From NCBI RefSeq assembly GCF_009720625.1, contig NZ_CP046266.1:4693501-4757500 (forward strand): a DNA stretch of 64,000 bases, read 5' to 3'. Below, piece after piece: positions 17,027 through 26,318 of this stretch. Below the pieces are notes generated by a model. That model was given only the letters and a program-made list of their open reading frames with translations, had not been told where the DNA came from and ran no database searches. The first letter of the stretch is position 1, and each line of letters starts with the position of its first letter. The position numbers and the translations under genes are program-made. Source of the stretch: Metabacillus sediminilitoris (lineage in GTDB: Bacteria; Bacillota; Bacilli; Bacillales; Bacillaceae).

Positions 17027-18196
17027 TTGAATCGATTTGATCGAGTTATAAACCGGAAAGGGACAGATTCTGCGAAATGGGATTATACGAAAAATATATT
17101 TGGTGTTGATGATGTTCTGCCAATGTGGGTGGCCGATATGGATTTCCCTGCACCAGATGAAGTGATTGATGCTTTGCACGCACGGGTAGACCATGGCATC
17201 TTTGGGTACACGATGCCGGGGAATGAAACAGAAAAATCCATTCAAAGATGGTTAAAAAAACGTCATGATTGGGAGATTGCTGACAATATTATTACATATA
17301 CTCCCGGTATTGTGACAGCTTTAAGCATAGCTATTCAAGCATATACAGAATCAGACGATAAAATTGTTGTTCAACCACCAGTTTATTACCCATTTTTTGA
17401 TATGCCCAAAAAACATAATCGAGAGGTACTTTTTAACAAATTACATTTAAACAAGGATAACCGTTACGATATTGATTTTGAAGATCTAGAAGAAAAGCTG
17501 GCAGATCAAAAGACAAAGATGTTTATTCTTTGTAATCCACATAACCCAAGTGGTCGTGTTTGGAGTAAAGAGGAATTAACAAAAATAGGCCAACTTTGTA
17601 TAAAACATGATGTGCTTATTGTTTCTGATGACATTCACTCTGATTTATTATTATTTGGCAATCGCTATACGCCAATTGCCTCAATTAGTGAAGTGATCGC
17701 AAATCAAACGATAACTTGTATTGCACCTAGTAAAACATTCAATCTTGCTGGTCTACAAGCATCAGCAGTACTTATTGGGAATGATTCACTAAAACGAAAA
17801 TTCAATTCCGTCCTTCAGCTGCATGGTTTAACAACAATTAATACATTAGGTGCAGAAGCAATGAAAGCCGCTTATACACATGGCGAAATATGGCTTGATG
17901 AGCTAATTTGTTATTTTGAAGAAAGTGTTTTATTCATTGAAAATTACTTAAAAGAGCACCTACCTAGCGTAAAAGTAATTAGACCTGAGGCTTCCTATCT
18001 TGTTTGGCTTGATGTAAGAGATTTAGAAATAAGAGATGATGAATTAAAGAATCTCCTTTTAAATAAGGGAAAGCTTGCATTACATTTAGGTTCAACCTTT
18101 GGAGAAAATGGTTCTGGATTTCTCCGGATGAATTTTGCTTGCTCAAGAGAATCATTAAAGGAAGGATTAGTTCGCTTAGTTAAAGCACTAAATTAA
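17027..18196 (+). CDS. patB: Cystathionine beta-lyase / cysteine desulfhydrase PatB (MalY-like)
   Basis: 389 aa. PLP enzyme: LPMWVADMDF start typical of the MalY/PatB group, LCNPHNPSGRVW, VSDDIHSDL and the Schiff-base lysine in CIAPSKTFNLAGLQ. It cleaves C-S bonds of cystathionine or cysteine. The TTG at 17027 is chosen because GAGGTGAT precedes it by 5 nt and the family N-terminus starts there; the frame is open about 20 codons further up. It lies before kinB, as in B. subtilis. Confidence 0.93.
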   Translation: MNRFDRVINRKGTDSAKWDYTKNIFGVDDVLPMWVADMDFPAPDEVIDALHARVDHGIFGYTMPGNETEKSIQRWLKKRHDWEIADNIITYTPGIVTALSIAIQAYTESDDKIVVQPPVYYPFFDMPKKHNREVLFNKLHLNKDNRYDIDFEDLEEKLADQKTKMFILCNPHNPSGRVWSKEELTKIGQLCIKHDVLIVSDDIHSDLLLFGNRYTPIASISEVIANQTITCIAPSKTFNLAGLQASAVLIGNDSLKRKFNSVLQLHGLTTINTLGAEAMKAAYTHGEIWLDELICYFEESVLFIENYLKEHLPSVKVIRPEASYLVWLDVRDLEIRDDELKNLLLNKGKLALHLGSTFGENGSGFLRMNFACSRESLKEGLVRLVKALN

Positions 18197-18202
18197 CTAT
18201 TA

Positions 18203-18229
18203 GGAGCTTAAGAAATGATCTTAAGCTCT
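18203..18229 (+). terminator. Hairpin after patB
   Basis: GAGCTTAAG / CTTAAGCTC nine-base stem just past the patB stop, followed by a weak T-rich tract. Confidence 0.6.
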
Positions 18230-18334
18230 TCATTCTTCCAATTAAATGATTCATAGTAATTTTATTAAAAATTTAATCAATTTTCTGCTTTTTGATGGTA
18301 TAATTAGGCAAACTCATAATAAGGTGACTAACTA

Positions 18335-19618
18335 ATGGAACTAGTAAAAGAACTTATTTTACAAATCTCATTTATCATTATACCTATTTTTATTTATCAA
18401 TTTATTTGGTTAAGTAAATCACATTCTTATATATTGAAGCCAAATAAAGTAATTATTACGTGTAGTACGATTTTATCCTCGCTATTTTGTATTATTTGGC
18501 CAATTGAATTTATTGATGGATTATTCTTTAATCTACAAGCCATTCCACTTTTTGTTAGTTTTATTTATGGTGGTCTGATACCTGGGTTGTTAACCTTACT
18601 TACAACCATTGTTTTTAGAATTTATTTCTTCGATATAGAATGGTATTACGTAGCAGTAAGTTTAATTATTTATAGTGTTATTCCTTTTTTCATTTATCGT
18701 AAATGGAAGGACTTTGGCTTAAAAAAGAAATACTTGTTTTCCATCATTTATGGTTGTAGCAATTTTGCTGTAACTTTACTTTATTACAGTGTTGTAAGCG
18801 TTTCATTTTCTAGCAGATTCACTTTAGATCACTTGCTCGCCATGAGTATAAATATGGCGTCACTTACTATTATTTTAATATGTTCTATTTATTTAATTGA
18901 GTATATGACAGAGAGTACAAGAATCCGAATGGAGTTAGTAAATGCTGAAAAAATGTCGATCGTTAGCGAGCTAGCAGCGAGTGTTGCCCATGAAGTAAGA
19001 AACCCTCTAACAGTCGTACGAGGTTTTATCCAATTAATCGGCAGTACTTCAGATATTACCATAACTAAAAAAAGAGAATATATGGATATTGTACTAAATG
19101 AATTAGATCGTGCCGAAGCCATTATTTCAGATTATTTAGGCTTAGCAAGTCAACAATTCTTTTTGAAAGAAAAAATAGATCTATACGATATTCTTGAAGA
19201 AGTTACAATGCTTATGACCTCCTATGCAAACTTTAAAACGGTTTCGATCCAAAGTCACATTGACCATCATTTGTTTGTAATTGGGGATAAAGCAAAATTA
19301 AAACAAGTATTTATTAATATCATAAAAAATGCCATTGAGGCCGTTTCAAACGTAGATGGGAACGTCATTATTAAGGCGTTCACTTCACATGAGGTGGTCC
19401 GCATTAAAGTAATTGATAATGGGATTGGAATGTCACCAGAACAAATTACCAGACTCGGCGAGCCATATTACACATTAAAGGAAAATGGTACAGGGCTCGG
19501 ACTTACGGTTACATATACAATTATTAAAAATCACGGTGGTTCGATCCGATACAAAAGTGAACCCAATAAAGGAACAGTTGCTATTATATCATTACCTATA
19601 TATAAAGAAGAAAAATAG
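18335..19618 (+). CDS. kinB: Sporulation sensor histidine kinase KinB
   Basis: 427 aa, nearly the B. subtilis KinB length (428). Six hydrophobic helices in residues 5-190 form a 5TM-LYT-type sensor. A HisKA domain follows (phospho-acceptor His in VAHEVRNPLTVVRGF) and an ATPase domain with IINIIKNAIEA, DNGIGM and TGLGL. KinB feeds phosphate into the Spo0F-Spo0B-Spo0A relay. In B. subtilis it is bicistronic with kapB, which is needed for its activity. Here a terminator and two opposite-strand genes separate them. ATG preceded by AAGGTGACTAACTA. Confidence 0.9.
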   Translation: MELVKELILQISFIIIPIFIYQFIWLSKSHSYILKPNKVIITCSTILSSLFCIIWPIEFIDGLFFNLQAIPLFVSFIYGGLIPGLLTLLTTIVFRIYFFDIEWYYVAVSLIIYSVIPFFIYRKWKDFGLKKKYLFSIIYGCSNFAVTLLYYSVVSVSFSSRFTLDHLLAMSINMASLTIILICSIYLIEYMTESTRIRMELVNAEKMSIVSELAASVAHEVRNPLTVVRGFIQLIGSTSDITITKKREYMDIVLNELDRAEAIISDYLGLASQQFFLKEKIDLYDILEEVTMLMTSYANFKTVSIQSHIDHHLFVIGDKAKLKQVFINIIKNAIEAVSNVDGNVIIKAFTSHEVVRIKVIDNGIGMSPEQITRLGEPYYTLKENGTGLGLTVTYTIIKNHGGSIRYKSEPNKGTVAIISLPIYKEEK

Positions 19619-19641
19619 GGCTGCTTGTCAGCCCTATTTTT
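19612..19641. terminator. Bidirectional terminator between kinB and the SOD-like gene
   Basis: AAAATAGGGCTG / CAGCCCTATTTTT stem shared by the convergent 3' ends of kinB and the SOD-like gene. Confidence 0.85.
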
Positions 19642-20203
19642 CTTCTTCAGCCGGTGTTACCTCTTTTTTATCTTCACGTTCTGCTTCCTTATCGGTAATT
19701 TCCCCACAGGCAATTCTTGCACCAGACTCTCCCGCAGGCTGTGTCATCCCGTCATCTTTTCCTTCAGTTATGACAATGGATGTACCTTCCTCAGGAAGCA
19801 AAGAAGTTTTATTATCAGCTTTTAAAGTAAGTTGTGGTGCCATCAATTCAGCATCAACTTTACCATTCTCTGAGATAATATTAGGTAAATCACCTGCATG
19901 TGCACCCTCAGGGTGTAATAACCCATGCTGTTTATCATCTGGGTTAAAGTGATTTCCTGCACTTTTAAAGTCTGGAGCATCACATTTTCCCTTTTCATGA
20001 ATATGCAAACCATGTTCCCCATCAGGAAGTCCTTCTAATAAAACTTCTAATTTCACACCATCAGCTTGCTCAGATAATTTAATTGTTCCTAGAGAATCAC
20101 CGTTTGGATTAAACATTTCAACATCCATTTTTGTAATCGTTTTCTCCATACAGCCGGATAATATAAACGGTAACAATAATAACAATCCCGTTTTACGTTT
20201 CAT
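19634..20203 (-). CDS. Cu/Zn superoxide dismutase-like lipoprotein
   Basis: 189 aa. Signal peptide with lipobox LSGC, so a membrane lipoprotein. SOD fold motifs: HGLHIHEKGKCD (two Cu ligands), GNHFNP (bridging His), LHPEGAHAGDLPN (Zn ligands) and PAGESGARIACGEI. The fourth Cu ligand, normally in IVIHxG, is Thr (IVITEGKDD). B. subtilis YojM, a SOD paralogue, is known to lack Cu ligands too. Activity may be reduced or absent. The tail is charged (EREDKKEVTPAEEEK). The ATG at 20203 is preceded by GGAGGGT. It sits between kinB and kapB, unlike B. subtilis. Confidence 0.88.
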   Translation of the reverse strand: MKRKTGLLLLLPFILSGCMEKTITKMDVEMFNPNGDSLGTIKLSEQADGVKLEVLLEGLPDGEHGLHIHEKGKCDAPDFKSAGNHFNPDDKQHGLLHPEGAHAGDLPNIISENGKVDAELMAPQLTLKADNKTSLLPEEGTSIVITEGKDDGMTQPAGESGARIACGEITDKEAEREDKKEVTPAEEEK

Positions 20204-20413
20204 AATACCCTCCATAAATTTTAGTCACTAAAGGGTATTTTTTGCAAAATGAGCTATGATTATACAGATATGTAAAAGCCGAACTTGCCTAATGCATAAG
20301 CAAATCACGAATAGAAGATATGTTTTACCTTCTTTGACTATGACATCACGATACTTGGGATTAGTTCTGGACATATAAGGGAAAATCCTATTAACTATAC
20401 TGGTATGATTTTG

Positions 20414-20617
20414 TTATTCTTGTTCATTTCTATTAACCGATTTGTTATAAAGTTCGTCCACTTTTCCTTGTTCTTTTTTCGAAACCTTTACAATGTAACG
20501 AAATGCTAAAAAAGCAGCAATACCAAAGATAGCCATCGTAATAACAGCAGGTATGTATTCTGTTTTATCTTCAGGAAAATACAAAAACAATCCTAAAACA
20601 GAAGGAAGTAGATTCAT
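20414..20617 (-). CDS. Small single-pass membrane protein, unknown
   Basis: 67 aa. Hydrophobic segments at about 4-14 and 21-43, then a basic and acidic tail (KVSKKEQGKVDELYNKS). A usable ribosome site (AAAGGTCGTG) precedes the ATG. I do not recognise the family. About 200 bp without features separate it from the SOD-like gene. Confidence 0.6.
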   Translation of the reverse strand: MNLLPSVLGLFLYFPEDKTEYIPAVITMAIFGIAAFLAFRYIVKVSKKEQGKVDELYNKSVNRNEQE

Positions 20618-20889
20618 TTTTTCACGACCTTTCTATATCCTAACTATAGCAAGTTTTCAATCATTTCACTAGCATATTTCTACATGGTAAGATAGAGGGA
20701 GACTTTTAGGCAGGGTGAACTTTCTCCTTCGATCACGAATGGTTAAAAGCCAAGTTCTATCCTTTGATGATGATTATAGGCAACTATCCCTACCATTCCT
20801 TCTTTATTTCAGTTAAGCTTAGATGGTGGGAGATTACTGCCGGTTATTACGAGAAAAAACGATAAAATCTTTATAAAGGAATGAACAAA
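20618..20889. other. Leader region of kapB, no recognised element
   Basis: About 270 bp between divergent genes. Short complementary stretches (for example GGGAGA and TCTCC) hint at secondary structure, but no riboswitch or T-box signature is present. Confidence 0.4.
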
Positions 20890-21270
20890 ATGGATGAAAG
20901 AAAAATTGGAGAAATAGTGACAGGGTTATATAAAACAGGGAAATATATCGGTGAAATTACAGACATTCGTCCCATGCATTATTTAGTCAAAGTAAAGGCA
21001 GTTCTTAAGCATCCACAGCAAGGAGATTTACATAATCCTAATCAAGTAGATGTTCAACTTTTCCATGAAAGACGTGCTTTGGCCTATAATGAACAAACAA
21101 ATGTCCCTAAGAAGATGGTTAAGCTTTATGATGGAGATGTTCCAGATTATAAAGAATCACTTAAAGATGCATTACATTCATTAAAAAACGAGCTTGAACA
21201 AATGGATACTACTTGGGCAAAACAATCACTTGAAAATCTATCCTCTTTAGAAAAAGACTACTTTCATTAA
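20890..21270 (+). CDS. kapB: KinB-activating protein KapB
   Basis: 126 aa. It matches the KapB family over its length (GEIVTGLYKTGKYIGEIT, QVDVQLFHERRALAYNEQ). In B. subtilis KapB is required for KinB to activate sporulation; its mechanism is unknown. AAAGGA lies 9 nt before the ATG at 20890; the ATG at 20881 touches the ribosome site. It has its own upstream region here, so it is no longer co-transcribed with kinB. Confidence 0.9.
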   Translation: MDERKIGEIVTGLYKTGKYIGEITDIRPMHYLVKVKAVLKHPQQGDLHNPNQVDVQLFHERRALAYNEQTNVPKKMVKLYDGDVPDYKESLKDALHSLKNELEQMDTTWAKQSLENLSSLEKDYFH

Positions 21271-21290
21271 AAAGTAAGACCTTTCATTTT

Positions 21291-21342
21291 ACTCAATAAC
21301 AATATTTCCATACTTCTCACATCTCAAATATTGTTATTGAGT
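21291..21342. terminator. Long inverted repeat between kapB and kapD
   Basis: A perfect 17-bp inverted repeat (ACTCAATAACAATATTT and its complement) with an 18-nt loop lies between convergent genes. No strong T run follows, so termination is likely but not certain. Confidence 0.55.
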
Positions 21343-21368
21343 AAGTCACGAATGGTAAAAACTTATTG

Positions 21369-21992
21369 TTATGTTGCATATTTATTTAATACCTTTGCCA
21401 AATCGATACGGTCCCCTATCGTCGGAGGATTCGGTTTTTGTAAATAACGTTTATCCTCTTCAACTAATTTGAATAAATTATACGTCGTTAACGCATCATC
21501 TAATGCACGGTGATGTTTACCCGTTGCCTTTTTTCCATATTCCTCAACAGCCTTCCAAAGTCCCGTTTGATTTCGGTCTCCGAAAAACTTTTTATACTCC
21601 ATTGATAAGTCTCGAAATGTACCGGTAAATGGGAAGGTTTCATCATTCAACTGACAATTTTGGCGTAACACCTTCATATCCATGTTGCCCCATGTTATAA
21701 CCGTTGTAGGATGATGTTGATTGTGTCGTGTTAAAATTGATATTAATTCAGTAAAGGAAATTCCTTCATCTATATTAGCCTGAGAAATTTGCAGAAAGGA
21801 TTTACATCGCTCGCTTAATAAGGGGAATCGTATTGGTTTAACATATGAGGAATATTGTTCTACAATTTCATGGTTCTTAACAGAAACTATGCCAACTTCT
21901 ATGATTTCCGGATAAAATCCTTTTGGGTTTGATTTCCCCTCTGGCATCGTAAATTCAAAATCAATAAATAATAATTGCTCTTGTCCCTCCAA
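21369..21992 (-). CDS. kapD: KapD, DEDDh 3'-5' exonuclease-like inhibitor of the KinA pathway
   Basis: 207 aa. Exonuclease motifs in order: FIDFEFT (D-E), WGNMDMKVL (D) and HRALDDALTTY (H-x4-D), so the metal site is complete. B. subtilis KapD is reported to inhibit the KinA route to sporulation; nuclease activity fits the ERI-1-like family. The start is a TTG with AAAGGAGG 11 nt upstream. It converges on kapB. Confidence 0.88.
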   Translation of the reverse strand: MEGQEQLLFIDFEFTMPEGKSNPKGFYPEIIEVGIVSVKNHEIVEQYSSYVKPIRFPLLSERCKSFLQISQANIDEGISFTELISILTRHNQHHPTTVITWGNMDMKVLRQNCQLNDETFPFTGTFRDLSMEYKKFFGDRNQTGLWKAVEEYGKKATGKHHRALDDALTTYNLFKLVEEDKRYLQKPNPPTIGDRIDLAKVLNKYAT

Positions 21993-22215
21993 GCTATTTC
22001 AATCCTCCTTTCGTTGTATATTCAACTTTTTATCTACCATTATTATATCATCGCAAATACTGATTTAACTTCAATTTTTCAAAAAATAGTGAAAAATCCC
22101 TTGACTATTTTTTCTTTCCTTCTGAAGAATATGGTTTCCACCTATTTTTTAACATCTATTCCTTTATGTATTTATCATTTTTTTTGGTCTACATGATATT
22201 TCTGGACCCTTCTTA

Positions 22216-22386
22216 TCAATGACGATTGGGTGTATGTCAGTCTCACAGCTAATCTACATGTCAGGTTTGCGGACTATTACTAGGATCAAAGCTGCCAGTA
22301 TTTTTCCTTGATTTAGTTGTAATCTTTTTGCAGCTTACGTTTATTTCATTGCCAATTATTGTTCTGATGGACATTTGATTTTTTAG
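22216..22386 (+). pseudogene. Possible remnant of an EamA/DMT-type transporter
   Basis: One plus-strand frame, broken by an internal TGA, reads SQLIYMSGLRTITRIKAASI and then ANYC-type residues. This resembles the last helices of an EamA transporter, where a GLR..A.KAS pattern is common. No intact gene surrounds it. Weak, pattern-based call in an otherwise empty 720-bp gap between kapD and gabD. Confidence 0.25.
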
Positions 22387-22655
22387 AGAATTTGAAAATA
22401 GGATTTTCAAAGGGCTTAAGAGATTTTCTAAGCACTTATTTATGTTGATATACAAGGATTCCATACTTTTACATTAAAACAGTGTTTAGTGGTTTAGAAT
22501 AAAATTAAATGCCCTATATGTTGAATCTAGTGCACTTTTTTAGTACTAGGCTATAATCGTCCTGCCTTCAAATACCTCAACATGATTTCTTTTATTAGTA
22601 ATACAGTTTTCGCTCTATATTTCAGTTTTCAGTTACAAAACTTAACAATGGAAAA

Positions 22656-22692
22656 ATGCACACGATATTAGTAGGTGAACTTTCGTGTGCAT
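22656..22692 (-). terminator. Hairpin downstream of gabD
   Basis: ATGCACACGA / TCGTGTGCAT ten-base perfect stem just after the gabD stop; the T run is weak. Confidence 0.6.
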
Positions 22693-22714
22693 GGCATTAT
22701 GTTAAATTCTATCT

Positions 22715-24142
22715 CTATGATAATCCTATCGAAATATACTTAACTTCTAAATACTCTTCAATTCCGTAGTGGCCGCCTTCACGTCCAAGCCCACTTTGTT
22801 TATATCCGCCAAAAGGAGCTTGAGCAACAGATGGTAGCCCGTCGTTTAAGCCGACAATTCCATATTCAAGTCCCTCGGAAATTTGAACGGCTTCACTAAT
22901 ATTTTCACTAAATACATATGCAGCTAATCCATATGGAGTGTTATTCGCTCGTTCAATGACTTCTTCCACTGTTTGGAATGTTGCAATAGGCGCGAGTGGC
23001 CCGAATGTTTCCTCATTCATGCAAAGCATATCGTCTGTTACATCGACAAGGACGGTCGGTTCAATGAAAAAACCTTTCAGATCTTCTACTTTATTTCCGC
23101 CTATGGCTACTTTTGCCCCTTTTTCTGTTGCATCTTTAAGCTGAGCTACGACTTTATTAACAGCACGCTCATCGATTAGCGGACCGATATTCACTCCTTC
23201 TTCCAGACCGTTACCAACCTTAAATTCAGCAACCGCTTTTGTAAAAGCATCAACAAATGCATCAATAATAGCTCCGTGCACATAAATACGGTTTGCACAT
23301 ACACATGTTTGACCGGCATTTCGATATTTTGAAGCGATTAATCCTTGAACAGCTTTTTCTATATTCGCATTTTCTGTCACGATAAATGGCGCATGTCCAC
23401 CAAGCTCTAAAGATACTTTCTTTACAGTATCAGCTGCCTGGCGCATAAGCAGTTTCCCGACTTCAGTTGATCCGGTAAATGAAATCTTACGGACACGTCC
23501 ATCCTTCATCCATGCTTCTCCAATTGCTTTAGCATCACCTGTAACTATGTTGATAACCCCTTTGGGAATGCCAGCTTGTTCTGCAAGTTCTACGATTTTT
23601 AATGCTGTCAATGGAGTGAGTTCAGCCGGTTTAATGACAGCTGTACATCCTGCTGCCAAGGCTGGTGCCACTTTTCTTGTAATCATCGCTGCCGGGAAAT
23701 TCCAAGGAGTGATTGCTGCTATAACCCCAACAGGTTGTTTTTGAACAAGAATTCGTTTTTTTGAATCAGAAGCAGGTATTGTCTCACCATAAATTCTTTT
23801 TCCTTCTTCTGCATACCAAGAGATGAAACTATTAGCATAATTGACTTCACCGATCGCTTCTTGTAATGGCTTTCCTTGTTCCTTTGTCATTAACGCTCCA
23901 ATTTCATCCTTTGCTTGGTCAATGAGCTGATGCCATTTCATCAAATAATCCCCACGTTCTGCTGCTGTTAATTTAGACCAGTTCTTAAATGCTTCGTGTG
24001 CTGCATCAACTGCTTTTATTGCTTCTTGGGTTCCCCCGTTTGGTACAGTTGCAAACTTTTCATTTGTTGCAGGGTTTACTACATCAATTTTTTCAATTGT
24101 ATCGGTCCATTCTCCGTCAATATACATTTTCCAATGTTTCAT
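22715..24142 (-). CDS. gabD: Succinate-semialdehyde dehydrogenase (NAD(P)+)
   Basis: 475 aa. Aldehyde dehydrogenase superfamily: TPWNFPAAMITRKVAPALAA, general-base Glu in LELGGHAPFIV, catalytic Cys in NAGQTCVCANRI, and NNTPYGLAAYVFS. Subfamily features fit GabD, which oxidises succinate semialdehyde to succinate in GABA breakdown. A related aldehyde as substrate is possible. Single gene; the ATG is preceded by AAAGGGAGTGCTTAAAG. Confidence 0.88.
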   Translation of the reverse strand: MKHWKMYIDGEWTDTIEKIDVVNPATNEKFATVPNGGTQEAIKAVDAAHEAFKNWSKLTAAERGDYLMKWHQLIDQAKDEIGALMTKEQGKPLQEAIGEVNYANSFISWYAEEGKRIYGETIPASDSKKRILVQKQPVGVIAAITPWNFPAAMITRKVAPALAAGCTAVIKPAELTPLTALKIVELAEQAGIPKGVINIVTGDAKAIGEAWMKDGRVRKISFTGSTEVGKLLMRQAADTVKKVSLELGGHAPFIVTENANIEKAVQGLIASKYRNAGQTCVCANRIYVHGAIIDAFVDAFTKAVAEFKVGNGLEEGVNIGPLIDERAVNKVVAQLKDATEKGAKVAIGGNKVEDLKGFFIEPTVLVDVTDDMLCMNEETFGPLAPIATFQTVEEVIERANNTPYGLAAYVFSENISEAVQISEGLEYGIVGLNDGLPSVAQAPFGGYKQSGLGREGGHYGIEEYLEVKYISIGLS

Positions 24143-24423
24143 CTTTAAGCACTCCCTTTGAATCTACATTTTTGCTTATATGTCTATTATATTTCCCCTT
24201 GTTCATCTGATAAAAGAAATAAGCTCAAATCAAGTATCCATCAATCACCATAAAAACAACTTATTTTTCATAATCTCCTAATGTGATCGCTGCTAATAGC
24301 ATATAAGGGTTAATCATCCAATCAGATTAATTTTAGAAATGATCTATCTAAAAATGAAAAATAAATCCATTCCTTTCATTTATTAGGTTACAATAGGACT
24401 AGAATTTATTTATTAGAAAGAGT

Positions 24424-26286
24424 GTGAAGGTTGTGCTACGTTTATTTGGGTGGGCATTTGTAGGAGTAATGGTACCAATCTTTTTTTTCAGTGCATATGT
24501 TGCCGGCAAAGAATCAGAAGCTGTAAAAGGATTAGGAACTGTTTTAGACGAAAAGATTCCAATTGAATCGGTTGATTTACCACAAAATAGCTACATTTTT
24601 GATCATGAAGGACGGCTTATATCTGAAATAACCTCAAAACAGCAAAACCGTACGTATACTCATTACAATGAGATTCCGGATGTTGTGAAGACATTATTTA
24701 TTGCATCAGAGGATCAACGTTTTTTTGATCATATTGGTTTTGATGCTGCAGGTATGCTTCGTGCTGTATTTATTAATGCAAGAAGTCAAGAAGTTGAACA
24801 AGGCGGCAGTACGATCACTCAGCAGCTTGCACGAAATGTTTATTTGACACATGAACGAAGTTATAATCGAAAACTAAGTGAACTACTATACTCCTATCAA
24901 CTCGAAAAGAATTTTACGAAAGAACAGATACTGAAAGATTACTTAAATACAATCTACTTTGGTAACGGGACATATGGAATAGGAACAGCTGCTACATCTT
25001 ATTTTAACAGGCAGCTTCAAGAGCTCCACTTAGCTGAGCTTGTATTTATTAGTGCCATTCCTAATAATCCGTCATTATATGACCCTATAAAAAACTTTGA
25101 GAATACAAAAGAGCGACAAGAGCGATTACTAAAGTTATTATTTGAAAATGGGATAATTTCACAAAAAGAAATGGAAGAATCCATGAACTATCCAATCACG
25201 CTCTCAAAAAAGGAACGTGTTGACTTCCATCCTGATTATGTGACATTCGTCCATCAAGAATTAAAACAATTGATAGCAGAAAGTGAAGGCTATGCCAAAA
25301 AGCTTCAAAATGCAAATGACAATGAACAAATTAACAACGAGCTTTCAAATCGTATTGATCATGTTATCAGTCAAGGAATCATTGTTCATACAGGAATGGA
25401 TGCTGCTTTACAAAACAAGCTTGTAACCGCCATCGAGAAGCATCTTCCTTTTAATGAAATACAAGGTGCTGCAGCTGTCATTGATCATCAGTCACATAAA
25501 ATTGTTGCTCTTTCAGGTGGAAAAGATTATGAAAAGCATGCATTCAATCGAGCTTTTCAAGCATATAGACAGCCGGGCTCTGCGATAAAACCACTCCTTG
25601 ATTTTGCACCATATATTGATCTGACAGGAGCAACTGTAAACTCAAAAATTGATGCGGGCGCTTTTTGTAAAAATAATTACTGCCCTAAAAATTACAGCGG
25701 TAAAAATTATGGAATGGTATCTCTTGAAACAGCATTAAAATATTCATATAACACTGCTGCCGTTCGGATGCTTGATAAAATTGGAATTGAAAAAGGATTT
25801 TCATACTTAAAACCATTTGGTTTTTCTTCCATCACAAAGGATGATGTTCAAAAGCTAGCAACTGCTATCGGAGGTTTCACTTACGGTGTTTCACCTCTTG
25901 AGCTCACAAGCGCATATACTTCGTTTGGAAATGACGGTAATTATTACGAAAATCATGCGATTATAAAAGTTACTGACTTAACCGGAAAAACGCTATACGA
26001 ATGGAAAGATAAACCTGTTCGTGTATGGAAAGAATCAACTAATGATCAAATGCGATCTTTGTTAGCTTCTGTTGTGAAAAGTGGAACAGGACAAAAAGCA
26101 ACTATTTCAAGCGATTATATCGGTGGAAAAACAGGAACATCTAACGACTATAACGATTTATGGTTTGTTGGATTAACAGATAAGTATACTGCTGGTGTTT
26201 GGGTTGGCAAAGATAAAAATGGAAGTATACGGAATGTTTATGACCAGGGTCCGCAAATGCTCATTTGGAGAGACACATTGAAATAA
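24424..26286 (+). CDS. pbpD: Class A penicillin-binding protein PbpD (PBP4)
   Basis: 620 aa, close to B. subtilis PBP4 (624). Short cytoplasmic tail, one membrane anchor (about 5-25), a glycosyltransferase domain (ASEDQRFFDHIGFD, GGSTITQQLARN, YLNTIYFGNGTYG) and a transpeptidase domain with active serine in GSAIK, SYN (KYSYNTAA) and KTGTS. It polymerises and cross-links peptidoglycan outside the membrane. The start is GTG at 24424; a second GTG at 24433 is possible, as the ribosome site (AGAAAGAG) is mediocre for both. Confidence 0.93.
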   Translation: MKVVLRLFGWAFVGVMVPIFFFSAYVAGKESEAVKGLGTVLDEKIPIESVDLPQNSYIFDHEGRLISEITSKQQNRTYTHYNEIPDVVKTLFIASEDQRFFDHIGFDAAGMLRAVFINARSQEVEQGGSTITQQLARNVYLTHERSYNRKLSELLYSYQLEKNFTKEQILKDYLNTIYFGNGTYGIGTAATSYFNRQLQELHLAELVFISAIPNNPSLYDPIKNFENTKERQERLLKLLFENGIISQKEMEESMNYPITLSKKERVDFHPDYVTFVHQELKQLIAESEGYAKKLQNANDNEQINNELSNRIDHVISQGIIVHTGMDAALQNKLVTAIEKHLPFNEIQGAAAVIDHQSHKIVALSGGKDYEKHAFNRAFQAYRQPGSAIKPLLDFAPYIDLTGATVNSKIDAGAFCKNNYCPKNYSGKNYGMVSLETALKYSYNTAAVRMLDKIGIEKGFSYLKPFGFSSITKDDVQKLATAIGGFTYGVSPLELTSAYTSFGNDGNYYENHAIIKVTDLTGKTLYEWKDKPVRVWKESTNDQMRSLLASVVKSGTGQKATISSDYIGGKTGTSNDYNDLWFVGLTDKYTAGVWVGKDKNGSIRNVYDQGPQMLIWRDTLK

Positions 26287-26318
26287 GCAATAGGATCATT
26301 TTAAGGAAGGGGCTAATC

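Noticed and set aside
18791..18806. cre-like TGTAAGCGTTTCAT inside kinB
   Set aside because: It is within coding sequence and one conserved C is missing; chance match is likely.
20618..20889. T-box or other leader element before kapB
   Set aside because: No T-box sequence or specifier-type structure could be identified.
22261..22464. 67-aa minus-strand ORF
   Set aside because: No ribosome site, atypical composition, and it lies over a weak plus-strand transporter remnant.
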